Shown piece after piece: positions 44,288-53,159 of a stretch of DNA of 64,000 nt; position 1 is the first letter of the stretch; the number at the start of each line of letters is the position of its first letter. The DNA is from Paenibacillus sp. Lineage in GTDB: Bacteria; Bacillota; Bacilli; Paenibacillales; NBRC-103111. Location of the stretch: assembly GCA_031180825.1 (NCBI GenBank), contig JAPSLM010000016.1, forward strand, positions 1 through 64,000, read 5' to 3'. The notes beneath the pieces were generated by a model that worked only from the letters and a program-made list of their open reading frames with translations, made no database searches and was not told the DNA's origin. Position numbers and translations under genes: made by a program.

Positions 44288-44319
44288 AAAAAAAAGACCG
44301 ATCCTGTAGGATGGGTCTC
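44288..44319 (-). terminator. riboswitch-controlled terminator before cbiM
   Basis: On the minus strand AGACCCATCCT and AGGATCGGTCT form a stem (one mismatch) followed by eight U, about 30 nt before the cbiM start. Confidence 0.8.
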
Positions 44320-44409
44320 GGGTACGCACGCCGATAAACGACAATGCGCGCAGGTCATTGTCCGGCTCTGTTCGTACACCTCTCCTTTCCGCGAAGGCTT
44401 TGGGGTGCC

Positions 44410-44580
44410 TCGATAAGGTAGGTCTCCTGGCTCTCGGATCGTCGCGTTCTTTCGCCTTCCCCGACGGATGAATCGAGTGACGTGATGGAAAGAAAACTCC
44501 CCGAATACAGTGGCGGGACCGCTCGGGATTTGCACCCGATTCCCTGTTACCCTTTGCTATGAGCAAAGGCACCTTATCGA
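44410..44580 (-). promoter_or_regulatory. cobalamin riboswitch upstream of cbiMNQO
   Basis: Minus-strand core elements: GGGAATCGGGTGCAAATCCCGAGCGGTCCCGCCACTGTA in the P3-J region, GGGAAGG, and the B12 box AGCCAGGAGACCTACC. P1 is TCGATAAGG (44580-44572) with CCTTATCGA (44418-44410). It represses cobalt import when B12 is plentiful. Confidence 0.94.
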
Positions 44581-44609
44581 TCAAGTATGCAGTTGTCTGG
44601 TGCTTGCGT

Positions 44610-44639
44610 AGAATGCCGATACAAAACTATTCGATACAA
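44610..44639 (-). promoter_or_regulatory. possible promoter of the cbi riboswitch transcript
   Basis: On the minus strand TTGTAT (44639-44634), 18-bp spacer, CATTCT (44615-44610). The -10 is weak, but the -35 is identical to that of the metE leader and the distance to the aptamer is similar. Confidence 0.4.
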
Positions 44640-44673
44640 CCGGAACAATTTCCTTTCGAAAGTCCAAAAATAT

Positions 44674-45520
44674 TTACTCGTAATAGCCTTCGGTCGATTT
44701 GCGGAACGTCCGGAATTGATTCGCATCGTGTCCGAACCATACTTGGGATTTCGTTCGCGCTGCGAGAGTGCGGATTCGCTCGACCGCGCTCCGGTACCCG
44801 AGCGAGTCGTACAAGATGCCCGGCGGCTTGACCGGCGGGCCGAAGCTTTCCGCCGTATAGACGGCGTCGGATGCGAGGATGATTCCGCCCGTTTCCGGCA
44901 TGTCGATGTGCAAGCCCAGCATGCCCCAAGCATGGCCGCTTCCAAAGTTAAGAAGCCGGATGCCTTCGGCCAGCTCCAAGGTATCTTCATTGCGCTTGAC
45001 CGTTTTCCACTGCAAATGGTTTTTGATCCACGCATCGATGTCCGCCCAAATATAGCCGCTTTCTTTTTGATTGCGGGCATAGGATTGCAGCGCGCCGTTC
45101 AGCTCGTCCTCATGGACGATAATCGTCGCGTTCGTGAACATCTCCAGGCATCCGGCATGGTCCAGATGCAAATGAGAGGCAACGACGTACTTGATGTCCT
45201 CGGGTCTTACTTTCAGCAGCTCCAGCCGGTTAGGCAGGTAGCATTCCTCGCTTGCCGTCCAGGGGAACGCCTGCTGGGTCGCTTGGGTCCAGCGTCCTTG
45301 GGCGCCCATCGAGTTCGGGTTGCAGGACGTATCGAACAAAATTTTCCCTTCCGGATGATCGATCAATACGGTGTAGATCGGAAATTCCACGAACTGCGTC
45401 TGCGCATTGGGGTTGCCAATCGTCGCCGGATTGTGCATGGCGTTCAGCCAGTTTTTGTCCATGCATCCGGCCGTTGTCCATCACATACAGCTTGGGCCGG
45501 GCTTTCACTATATTTGACAT
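44674..45520 (-). pseudogene. AHL-lactonase-like metallo-beta-lactamase-fold hydrolase with an N-terminal frameshift
   Basis: The main frame (45462 down to 44674, 262 aa) is an MBL-fold enzyme with H97-x-H99-x-D101-H102 (SHLHLDHAG), a later metal His (GSGHAWGM), Asp (LASDAVYT) and His (WFGHDANQF), like quorum-quenching N-acyl-homoserine lactonases. The true start appears to be ATG at 45520 (GGGAGG 7 nt upstream) giving MSNIVKARPKLYVMDNGRM, but this runs out of phase with the MDKNWLNAMHN frame at about 45462-45468. The enzyme either lacks its first ~20 residues, or a base is missing in the sequence. Confidence 0.78.
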
Positions 45521-45729
45521 ATTCATTCCTCCCATTAATAAACAAATATATTCGCTTGTACGCCCGCTCATGCTCCGGATTTCATCTTTGGCGGGCGGTA
45601 CTCCACATCGGGACGACGGGCAAAAGGGAGGGACTGGGATTGCATTACGAACCGGTTGTAAATCTGGCAATCGCTCACGCGGTTGCTTTTTTGCATTCGT
45701 GCCGATTTTGGTAAATTTCGAAAAAAGCC

Positions 45730-45758
45730 TTGACTGACGCAGCCTTGTTGTCTAATAT
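45730..45758 (+). promoter_or_regulatory. promoter of the siderophore importer operon
   Basis: TTGACT (45730-45735), 17-bp spacer, TAATAT (45753-45758). Start point near 45765, just upstream of two Fur boxes. Confidence 0.75.
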
Positions 45759-45775
45759 AGTTTAAGATTGTTCAT

Positions 45776-45790
45776 TAAGAATGATTCTCA
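45776..45790 (+). promoter_or_regulatory. Fur box 1
   Basis: TAAGAATGATTCTCA, a 7-1-7-like dyad (AGAAT-G-ATTCT) related to TGATAATNATTATCA, directly after the predicted transcription start. Confidence 0.65.
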
Positions 45791-45810
45791 ATATCGTTCG
45801 ATTATACGTT

Positions 45811-45829
45811 GATAATGAAAATCATTATC
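45811..45829 (+). promoter_or_regulatory. Fur box 2
   Basis: GATAATGAAAATCATTATC matches the 19-bp Fur consensus GATAATGATAATCATTATC at all but one position. Confidence 0.9.
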
Positions 45830-45864
45830 GGAAGCCCATTACTAAATTCATGTAGGGAAACATT

Positions 45865-46818
45865 ATGAGAAAAACTTATTTGATCCTTGCTCTGATTGTT
45901 TTATCCGTTGTCTCTTTATTTATCGGCGCCAAAGATTTGACGCTGACCGACATTCTGCAGTGGAACGAGGAGAAGGTCGAGGTGCTGCTGATCAGCCGGT
46001 TCCCGCGTTTGATCAGCATCCTGATCGCCGGCATGAGCATGAGCATCGTGGGCCTCATTATGCAGCAGCTCAGCCGCAATAAATTCGTCTCCCCGTCGAC
46101 CGCGGGCACGATGGATTCGGCCAGTCTGGGCATTTTGGTTGCCCTGCTGGTCTTCACGCAGGCGACCCCGCTGCAGAAAATGTCCGTCGCCTTTATATTT
46201 TCACTGGCCGGTACATACGTGTTTATGAAAATTCTTGACCGGGTGAAATTTAAGGATACGATCTTCATCCCGCTCGTCGGTCTCATGCTCGGCAATCTCA
46301 TCGAATCGATGACGACGTTCTTTGCTTACAAATACGATCTGATTCAAAGCATGACGTCGTGGCTTCACGGGGACTTCTCGGTTGTGCTGAAAGGCCGCTA
46401 CGAGCTGCTCTACATCAGCATTCCCGCCACGGTGCTGGCTTACCTGTTCGCCAATAAGTTTACGGTCGCCGGGATGGGGGAGGATTTTTCCGTCAACCTC
46501 GGATTGAATTACAGACAGGTGGTCAACATCGGGCTTATTATTGCGGCCCTGGTGACCTCGGTCGTCGTGCTGACGGTCGGAATGATTCCGTTTCTCGGCT
46601 TGATCATTCCGAACATCGTCACGATTTATCAAGGGGACAACCTGAAAAAAAATCTTCCCCATACCGCTTTGCTCGGAGCCGTCTTCGTTCTGGCCTGCGA
46701 CATTTTCGGGCGGGTGATCATTTATCCGTATGAAATTTCGATCGGATTGACCGTGGGGGTTATCGGAGGCGGGATTTTTCTCTACCTGCTTATGAGGAGA
46801 AAGAAATATGAGCAATAA
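45865..46818 (+). CDS. iron-siderophore ABC transporter permease (YclN/FatD type)
   Basis: 317 aa FecCD-family permease, eight to ten membrane segments, with SRFPRLISILIAGMSMSIVGLIMQQLSRNKFVSPSTAG and the coupling motif VGMIPFLGLIIPNIV. The gene order permease-permease-ATPase-SBP is that of the B. subtilis yclNOPQ petrobactin importer. Two Fur boxes upstream. The last 11 nt overlap the next gene. Confidence 0.92.
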   Translation: MRKTYLILALIVLSVVSLFIGAKDLTLTDILQWNEEKVEVLLISRFPRLISILIAGMSMSIVGLIMQQLSRNKFVSPSTAGTMDSASLGILVALLVFTQATPLQKMSVAFIFSLAGTYVFMKILDRVKFKDTIFIPLVGLMLGNLIESMTTFFAYKYDLIQSMTSWLHGDFSVVLKGRYELLYISIPATVLAYLFANKFTVAGMGEDFSVNLGLNYRQVVNIGLIIAALVTSVVVLTVGMIPFLGLIIPNIVTIYQGDNLKKNLPHTALLGAVFVLACDIFGRVIIYPYEISIGLTVGVIGGGIFLYLLMRRKKYEQ

Positions 46819-47758
46819 AGTCAAGTTAACTTTGCTTGCCGTGATAGCCGTCGCTTTGGTTGTGCTGTTTATGGTCATTCAGTCGGGCGGCAATTGGGAT
46901 TACATCGTTCCCCGCCGGGGCAAGAAGGTGCTCGCGCTGCTGCTTACCGGCTTCTGCATCGCCTTCTCGACCATGATATTTCAGACGATTACGAACAACC
47001 GGATATTGACGCCCAGCATGATCGGACTCGATTGGCTCTACATGCTGATCCAAACCGCGATCGTCTTTATTTTCGGCGCGGCCAGCCTGACGATGATCAG
47101 CAACCAATGGAATTTCGCGCTCTCCGTCGGATTGATGGTGCTGTTCGCGCTGCTGCTCCATAAGCTGATGTTTCGCAGAGAGGGAACGAACATTTATTAT
47201 TTGCTGCTCGTCGGGCTTGTTCTCGGAACGCTGTTTCAAAGCACGTCCTCGTTCATGCAGATGCTGATCAACCCGAACGCGTTCCTGGTGCTGCAAGGCA
47301 AGCTGTTTGCCAGCTTCAGCAGCGTCAACTCGGATCTACTGACGATCTCGGTCGTCGTGGTGCTGGTCATTACGCTGTATTTTAAGAAGCTTCTTACCTA
47401 TTTGGATGTCATTTCGTTAGGCAAAGAGCATGCGATCAATCTGGGCGTGCCGTACGACAGCATCGTGAAAAGGCTGCTGATCGTCGTCGCGATTCTGGCG
47501 TCGATCGCTACCGCGCTGGTCGGCCCGATTACGTTCTTCGGTCTGCTTGTCGCCAACGTCACGCACCAATTTTTGCGCACGTACCGGCACAGCCAGCTTA
47601 TTCTCGGAGCGGTCCTGATCGGGATGATCGCCTTGGTCGGCGGGCAGCTGATGGTGGAGCGGGTGTTCACCTTTACGACCACGCTCAGCGTCATTGTGAA
47701 TTTCATCGGCGGGTCTTACTTTTTATATCTTCTGTTGAAGGAGAATAAGTCGTGGTAG
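46808..47758 (+). CDS. iron-siderophore ABC transporter permease (YclO/FatC type)
   Basis: 316 aa FecCD-family partner permease with TGFCIAFSTMIFQTITNNRILTPSMIG and VGPITFFGLLVANVTH. GAGGAGA before ATG. It overlaps both neighbours by a few bases. Confidence 0.92.
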   Translation: MSNKVKLTLLAVIAVALVVLFMVIQSGGNWDYIVPRRGKKVLALLLTGFCIAFSTMIFQTITNNRILTPSMIGLDWLYMLIQTAIVFIFGAASLTMISNQWNFALSVGLMVLFALLLHKLMFRREGTNIYYLLLVGLVLGTLFQSTSSFMQMLINPNAFLVLQGKLFASFSSVNSDLLTISVVVVLVITLYFKKLLTYLDVISLGKEHAINLGVPYDSIVKRLLIVVAILASIATALVGPITFFGLLVANVTHQFLRTYRHSQLILGAVLIGMIALVGGQLMVERVFTFTTTLSVIVNFIGGSYFLYLLLKENKSW

Positions 47759-48510
47759 AAGTACGGAACGTAACGAAAACCTACGGGAACAAGCGCGTCG
47801 TCGATCAAGTCTCCGTCAAGGTCAACAAAGGGAGCATCACCGCTTTTATCGGGCCGAACGGCGCCGGCAAAAGCACGCTGCTGTCCATGATGAGCCGCCT
47901 TCTGACGAGGGATGAGGGAGAGGTATGGATCGAAGGCAAAGAAATCGGGCAATACAAGAGCGGCGAGCTGGCCAAAAAGATCTCGATTCTCAAGCAGTCC
48001 AACCATATCGGCATCCGCTTGACGGTGCGCGAGCTTGTCAGCTTCGGACGCTTCCCTTATTCGCAGGGCAAGCTGACGAAGGAGGATTGGACATTCGTCG
48101 ACGAGGCCATCCGCTATATGGAGCTTGAGGAGATGCAGCACAAGTATATCGACCAATTGAGCGGCGGCCAGCGGCAGCGGGCCTACATCGCCATGGTCAT
48201 CGCGCAGAATACCGAATATATTTTGCTGGATGAGCCGTTGAACAATCTCGATATGAAGCATTCGGTCCAAATTATGAAGGTGCTGCGGCGGCTGGTCGAC
48301 GAGCTGGGCAAGACGATTGTCATCGTCATCCACGACATCAATTTTGCCTCCTGCCATGCCGACTATATCGTGGCGCTCAAGGACGGCAAGCTGATCCGCG
48401 AAGGTCCGACGTCGGAGATCATCGAGGAATCCGTGCTCAAGGACATTTACGATATGGACATTCACATCGAGGACATCAACGAGAACAAGATTTGCGTGTA
48501 TTTTGCCTAA
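47752..48510 (+). CDS. iron-siderophore ABC transporter ATPase (YclP type)
   Basis: 252 aa from GTG at 47752 (AAGGAG 8 nt upstream, inside the preceding gene). Walker A GPNGAGKST, signature LSGGQRQRAYIAMV, Walker B YILLDEPLNNLD, H-loop VIHDIN. Confidence 0.94.
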   Translation: MVEVRNVTKTYGNKRVVDQVSVKVNKGSITAFIGPNGAGKSTLLSMMSRLLTRDEGEVWIEGKEIGQYKSGELAKKISILKQSNHIGIRLTVRELVSFGRFPYSQGKLTKEDWTFVDEAIRYMELEEMQHKYIDQLSGGQRQRAYIAMVIAQNTEYILLDEPLNNLDMKHSVQIMKVLRRLVDELGKTIVIVIHDINFASCHADYIVALKDGKLIREGPTSEIIEESVLKDIYDMDIHIEDINENKICVYFA

Positions 48511-48576
48511 CGGATTGTCAAAAGGACGCCATGCTGTCCTTTGCAATAAAAATTACGATTATTGAGGTGGTCAAAG

Positions 48577-49569
48577 ATGAAAAAAATTTCATGGATGCTC
48601 ATGATGCTGCTCCTGGCCGTTATGGTTGCGGCGTGCGGAACGAACGGCCCGGGCAGCTCCAACAATGCGGCAGGAGGAGCCAACAACGGCGGCGACGCGA
48701 AGAACGCGAACACGGCCGCCCCGAAGGACAACGAAGAGCTGACGATCAAGCATAAGCTCGGGGAAACGAAAGTCAAGAAGAACCCGCAGAAGGTCGTTGT
48801 GTTCGACTTCGGCACACTGGACTCCCTTGATAAATTGGGCGTAGAAGTAGCCGGCGTTCCGTCGAAAAACCTGCCTTCCTATTTGTCCAAATACAAGGAC
48901 AGCAAGTATGCGAACGTAGGCGGCCTGATGGAGCCGGACTTCGAGAAAATCAACCAGCTCAAGCCCGATCTGATCATCATTTCCGCACGACAGTCGACGA
49001 AATACGAAGAATTCAAAGCAATCGCGCCGACGATCTTTATGGGCGTTGACGAGAAAAACTACATGAAATCGTTCGAAGACAATGTGAAGCAGCTCGGCCA
49101 AATTTTCGGCAAGGAAGCGGCAGCGGAGAAAGAGCTCGCCGCCATCAACGACTCCGTCAAAAAGCTGAAAGAAAAAGCGTCCGCAGACGGCAAAACCGCA
49201 TTGATTATCCTGACGACCGGCGGCAAAACGAGCGCTTACGGCCAAGGCTCGCGCTTCGGCATTATCCACGACGTATTCGGCTTCGCGCCGGTTGACAAAG
49301 ATATCAAGGTCGAGACGCACGGCCAAAGCGTGACGTTCGAGTACGTGGCGCAAAAAGACCCGGACTACCTGTTTGTCGTCGACCGCGACGCCGTTGTCGG
49401 CAACGGCACGCCGGCGAAGCAAATCGTCGAAAATGAGCTGACGAAGAAGACGAAAGCCTACAAAAACGGCAAAATCATTTATCTCGATTCGAACTACTGG
49501 TATCTGTCCGGCGGCGGCTTGATTTCCGTGGCCGAGATGGTGAAAGAAGCGGAAAAAGCGGTGCAATAA
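48577..49569 (+). CDS. iron-siderophore binding lipoprotein (YclQ/FatB type)
   Basis: 330 aa from ATG at 48577 (GAGGTGG site). Lipobox MVAAC (Cys20), an Asn/Gly-rich tether, then a helical-backbone type III binding fold (KVVVFDFGTLDSLDKLGVEVAGVP; GGLMEPDFEKINQLKPDLIIIS). Captures the ferric siderophore. In B. subtilis YclQ binds petrobactin and related catecholates. Confidence 0.93.
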   Translation: MKKISWMLMMLLLAVMVAACGTNGPGSSNNAAGGANNGGDAKNANTAAPKDNEELTIKHKLGETKVKKNPQKVVVFDFGTLDSLDKLGVEVAGVPSKNLPSYLSKYKDSKYANVGGLMEPDFEKINQLKPDLIIISARQSTKYEEFKAIAPTIFMGVDEKNYMKSFEDNVKQLGQIFGKEAAAEKELAAINDSVKKLKEKASADGKTALIILTTGGKTSAYGQGSRFGIIHDVFGFAPVDKDIKVETHGQSVTFEYVAQKDPDYLFVVDRDAVVGNGTPAKQIVENELTKKTKAYKNGKIIYLDSNYWYLSGGGLISVAEMVKEAEKAVQ

Positions 49570-49596
49570 CCGCCCATAGCGCAAGAATTTAACCCC

Positions 49597-49633
49597 ACTC
49601 CCTTATGGCCAAAACGGCGATAAGGGAGTTTGT
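49597..49633 (+). terminator. terminator of the siderophore operon
   Basis: ACTCCCTTATGGCC pairs with GGCGATAAGGGAGT, followed by TTG; it separates this operon from the convergent AraC gene. Confidence 0.75.
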
Positions 49634-49647
49634 CGTTGTTTGGCCGC

Positions 49648-51879
49648 TTATCCCGAAGTCTGGCAGCGCCGGAATTCGCCGGGCGTCTCTCCGGTCAGCT
49701 TCTTGAACATCCGGATGAACGAGGTGACGTTCCGGTAGCCGATTCGCTCGCCGATATGCTGTATATTCAGATCGGAGCCCGTGAGCAGCTCCTTCGCTTT
49801 TCGAATGCGGACCCGGTTCAGGTGCTCGATGAAATTGTCGCCGGTTTTCTCTTTGATGTACACCGATAAGTAAGCGCTTGACAGGTTCAGCTCGGACGCG
49901 ATCAGATCGAGCGAAATGTCGTCGGAGTACCGGTTCTCCAGCGTCTGCATGACGAATTCGATCACGCTGTCCTTCGGTTCTTTCTTCCCTTGAACGCTCC
50001 CTGCGCAGGTCGGGACGAATACGTCAAAGAAGCGCTTGAATTCGTCCAAGGTAAAGCAGATCTTCAGTTCCTTCAGCGCAGCTTGGGCCCGCCGGACGGC
50101 GCCGGCGTCGGTCCGGCGCAGCTCCATCGCTTTCACGACCCGGGAAGCGAAGCTCTCGGCAAAGCGGCGGCATTGGGGGAGCGTAGCCCCTTTCCGGTCC
50201 ATCGCCTCCAGCATCCGGTGAAGCGCATGAAGCGTCATTTTGACGTTTCCCGCTTCCATATGGGCATAAAGCTCCTGCTCCTGCTCCGCGGGAAAGACGA
50301 ACGCATCCGCTGCGGCGGCCGGTTCGAAAATAATTTGCGTTTCATTCACCGGACGGGCTTGCCCGAGCATGGCGGATACCTGCTCGTAGGCCCCGTGCAG
50401 CTCCGCCGATTGAACGTACGCGGAGCCAACGGCGATCGTGACCAGGCAGGTGCCGCGTTCCGTATCCAGCGTCTGCTTCAGGCGGCGCAGCGCTTCCGGC
50501 GCGCGGTCCGGCCCGTCCTGGCCGAAGACGACGGAGACGATCTGGTCGTTCTCGATTTGAAACGTATACGCGCGCAGCCCGTGCTCGGTCAGCACGAGGT
50601 CGACGTATTCGCCGACCGTGCGTTTCGTCGCTTCGCTCAGCGGCTCCAGTTTACGGTTGTTCAACTGGTAGAGCACCAGAAAAAACGGTCCTTCCTCCAG
50701 CATGAAATCGCGCCACTCGGTAACGCCGGTGTGCAGCGATTTCAGCTTCGCGATATAGCTGTAGTTGGTCAGCAGAGACTTGCTGCTCCGCAGCTCGTCG
50801 TGGATCCTCGCGCGCTCCTCCTTGAGTTTGGCGATATGATCGCCGATCGTATCGAACTCGTGAATTTCCGTTTCCACCCGGGGCAGGTTTTCTTCCCGCT
50901 GCTGCAGCGAAGCGATGATCCGCTTCACCGGGGATTGCAGCCGCCGGCTGAACCAATACGACAGGCCGAGGGCGGCCGCAACCGATGCGAGCTGAACGGC
51001 CGTTTGCGTCGTCCGCAGCTTGGACAGTTGAGCGGCGACGGCGGCGTAAGGAACGGCCGTAATGTAGCGCAGCCCGTTGTCGGGGTCCGTATGGACGAAA
51101 AAGTATTGGTCCCGGAACAGTTGGTAAGACTCGCCTGCGGCGAAGACGGGGAGCTCCCGAATGGAAGCCGACGCCGGGGAGCGGTACAGCATGCCGCCGT
51201 CCTCCGTTTGAATCAGAAACGGCACGCCGCCGAGCATCGCTTCGTTCATTTTGTCCGCATCCAGCATGGCGATCATCATATAGTTGCTGCCGGGCAGCTT
51301 GAACGAGAACGGAATCAGCGGCTTCGCTGCCGTGCCGAAGCGGTCCTGGGGATACGCCTGCGCCGGATGCAGACGGTAATTGCCCGCCCGGTCGAATTCC
51401 TCTTCCCAATATGCGGATGTATAAGGGGCGTGGAAGGCCGGGAGCGCATCCAGCCCGGTCCGGCTGCTGCTGCCTTCCTTGTCGGCCATAAACAGGTTGG
51501 AGCGGTAGAGCACGATCAGATTATCCAGATAAAACAGCGGATTGGCCGCAGACTCCCGCAATCTCCGCACGATATCGACCACGAGAAAGTAATTCGCGTT
51601 CTCTTGTTCCGCCGGAAGCAGCTGGCTGTTGAATTTGGCGATCGCGCTGTCGTTGTGCGCTTGAAAAAGCACCGTCTCCAGCCGGTCAAAATGCGTGTGA
51701 TACCGCTCGGCCGCTTGGTCCAGCATCATCCGGTTCGAGGCGATGAGCTCCTCCCGGATCTTTTGCTGGAAGAATGAGAACAGCACATAGTTAAAGGCGG
51801 AAAGCAGCACGATGATGGCGAGGAAGCTGACGAACAGCCGGACGAGCAGCGATCTGCGCTTTTGTTTTGTGCGATCCAC
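49648..51879 (-). CDS. AraC-family regulator with membrane-bound extracellular sensor
   Basis: 743 aa from GTG at 51879, preferred because GGAGGG lies 7 nt upstream; the ATG at 51885 is only 2 nt from it. Membrane segments near residues 12-34 and 300-320 enclose a ~265-residue extracytoplasmic sensor. A cytoplasmic linker follows. The last ~100 residues are an AraC double HTH (DDISLDLIASELNLSSAYLSVYIKEKTG; NIQHIGERIGYRNVTSFIRMFKKLTG). Divergent from an oligosaccharide importer, its likely target. Confidence 0.9.
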   Translation of the reverse strand: MDRTKQKRRSLLVRLFVSFLAIIVLLSAFNYVLFSFFQQKIREELIASNRMMLDQAAERYHTHFDRLETVLFQAHNDSAIAKFNSQLLPAEQENANYFLVVDIVRRLRESAANPLFYLDNLIVLYRSNLFMADKEGSSSRTGLDALPAFHAPYTSAYWEEEFDRAGNYRLHPAQAYPQDRFGTAAKPLIPFSFKLPGSNYMMIAMLDADKMNEAMLGGVPFLIQTEDGGMLYRSPASASIRELPVFAAGESYQLFRDQYFFVHTDPDNGLRYITAVPYAAVAAQLSKLRTTQTAVQLASVAAALGLSYWFSRRLQSPVKRIIASLQQREENLPRVETEIHEFDTIGDHIAKLKEERARIHDELRSSKSLLTNYSYIAKLKSLHTGVTEWRDFMLEEGPFFLVLYQLNNRKLEPLSEATKRTVGEYVDLVLTEHGLRAYTFQIENDQIVSVVFGQDGPDRAPEALRRLKQTLDTERGTCLVTIAVGSAYVQSAELHGAYEQVSAMLGQARPVNETQIIFEPAAAADAFVFPAEQEQELYAHMEAGNVKMTLHALHRMLEAMDRKGATLPQCRRFAESFASRVVKAMELRRTDAGAVRRAQAALKELKICFTLDEFKRFFDVFVPTCAGSVQGKKEPKDSVIEFVMQTLENRYSDDISLDLIASELNLSSAYLSVYIKEKTGDNFIEHLNRVRIRKAKELLTGSDLNIQHIGERIGYRNVTSFIRMFKKLTGETPGEFRRCQTSG

Positions 51880-51885
51880 GGGCAT

Positions 51886-52181
51886 TCCCTCCTGAGCGTA
51901 TCCTTCTTTTGAAGTCCGGTGAAGAACAGGCCGCTGCGCTCGTTATACACGGACTTCTCAACTTGATGCTAACAAGAAGCGAAAGCAACAATCAACCCCT
52001 TTACGAAACCTTAAAACGCCGCGCCAAAATCGTGAAAACGCTTGCTACGTCTGGCTTCAGCCGTGTTTTTACCCGCCGGCGACCAAAGAAAATGTGTGTT
52101 GTCTAAAAAAGTGTAAATTTCATTTTCCGGCGGCACAGGCTACGATCAGATCGAAACACGACGCAAAGGAGGTGTGAATCC
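51886..52181. promoter_or_regulatory. divergent control region of the AraC regulator and ABC importer, with a possible cre
   Basis: No gene. TGAAAACGCTTGCT at 52033-52046 fits the cre consensus with two mismatches. No clear -35/-10 pair was found, as expected for an AraC-activated promoter. AAAGGAGGTG at 52166 serves the first permease. Confidence 0.4.
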
Positions 52182-53147
52182 TTGAAGCAAGCGGCGCTGA
52201 ACCGCCGGACCGGAGCGATCAGGAACGCGCATGGGAGCCGGTGGAGAAACCGGTGGAAGGGAATCAAGCGCAACTGGGAATTGTATCTGCTCATCGCTCC
52301 GGTACTCGCTTTCTTTATCTTATTCGAATATGTGCCCATGTACGGGGTGCAGATTGCATTCAAAAACTTTTTCGTGACGAAAGGAATCTGGGGGAGCCCA
52401 TGGGTCGGGCTGGAGCATTTCGAGCGGTTCTTCGAAAGCTTCTATTTCTGGCGGCTGCTCGGCAATACGCTGTTCATCGGCTTGTATCAGATCGCGGCGG
52501 GGTTCCCGGTTCCGATCCTGCTGGCGCTTATGCTTCACGAGGTCGGGCATAAACGGTTCAAGCAGGGGATCCAGACGATTTTGTACGCCCCGCATTTTCT
52601 GTCGACGGTCGTTGTCGTCGGGCTGCTGCTGATCTTTTTGTCGCCGCAGTACGGTCTGGTCAATCATGTGCTGACCCTGATGGGATGGCAGCCGATCGCT
52701 TTCCTGACGCAGCCGGAATGGTTCAAAAGCGTCTATGTGCTGTCCGGCGTGTGGCAGCAGATGGGCTGGAACTCGATCATTTATTTGGCGGCGCTGGCGG
52801 CGATCGATCCGCATCTGCACGAAGCTGCGCAAGTCGACGGGGCAAGCCGGTTGAGGCGCATCTGGCATATCAATTTGCCGGGCCTCCGGCCGACGATCGT
52901 CATTCTGCTGATCCTGAATATGGGGACGGTGCTCGGAGTCGGCTTCGAAAAAATTTATTTGCTGCAAAATTCGCTCAATATGCAGGCTTCCGACGTCATT
53001 GCCACGCACGTATACCGCAGCGGCATTATTGGAGCCGAATACGGCTTCTCCGCCGCCATCGGCCTGTTCAACTCGGTGGTCAATTTTGCGGTGCTGGTGA
53101 CGGTGAACGCCATCGCCCGGAAGGCGGGCGAAACCAGCTTATGGTAG
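52182..53147 (+). CDS. oligosaccharide ABC transporter permease (LplB/YteP type)
   Basis: 321 aa from TTG at 52182 with a near-perfect AAAGGAGGTG site 7 nt upstream. Six membrane segments. N-terminal NWELYLLIAPVLAFFILFEYVPMYGVQIAFKNF is diagnostic of the LplB/YteP group. EAA loop EAAQVDGASRLRRIWHINLPGL. No ATPase in the cluster. Confidence 0.93.
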   Translation: MKQAALNRRTGAIRNAHGSRWRNRWKGIKRNWELYLLIAPVLAFFILFEYVPMYGVQIAFKNFFVTKGIWGSPWVGLEHFERFFESFYFWRLLGNTLFIGLYQIAAGFPVPILLALMLHEVGHKRFKQGIQTILYAPHFLSTVVVVGLLLIFLSPQYGLVNHVLTLMGWQPIAFLTQPEWFKSVYVLSGVWQQMGWNSIIYLAALAAIDPHLHEAAQVDGASRLRRIWHINLPGLRPTIVILLILNMGTVLGVGFEKIYLLQNSLNMQASDVIATHVYRSGIIGAEYGFSAAIGLFNSVVNFAVLVTVNAIARKAGETSLW

Positions 53148-53159
53148 AGGAGAGTACGA

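Noticed and set aside
44587..45714. 375-codon frame opposite the lactonase-like gene
   Set aside because: Shadow of the MBL-fold gene, covering two out-of-phase parts; no ribosome site.
49990..51777. 595-codon open frame opposite the AraC regulator
   Set aside because: It is the antisense shadow of a GC-rich gene, with Arg/His/Gln-rich composition, no ribosome site and no recognisable domain.
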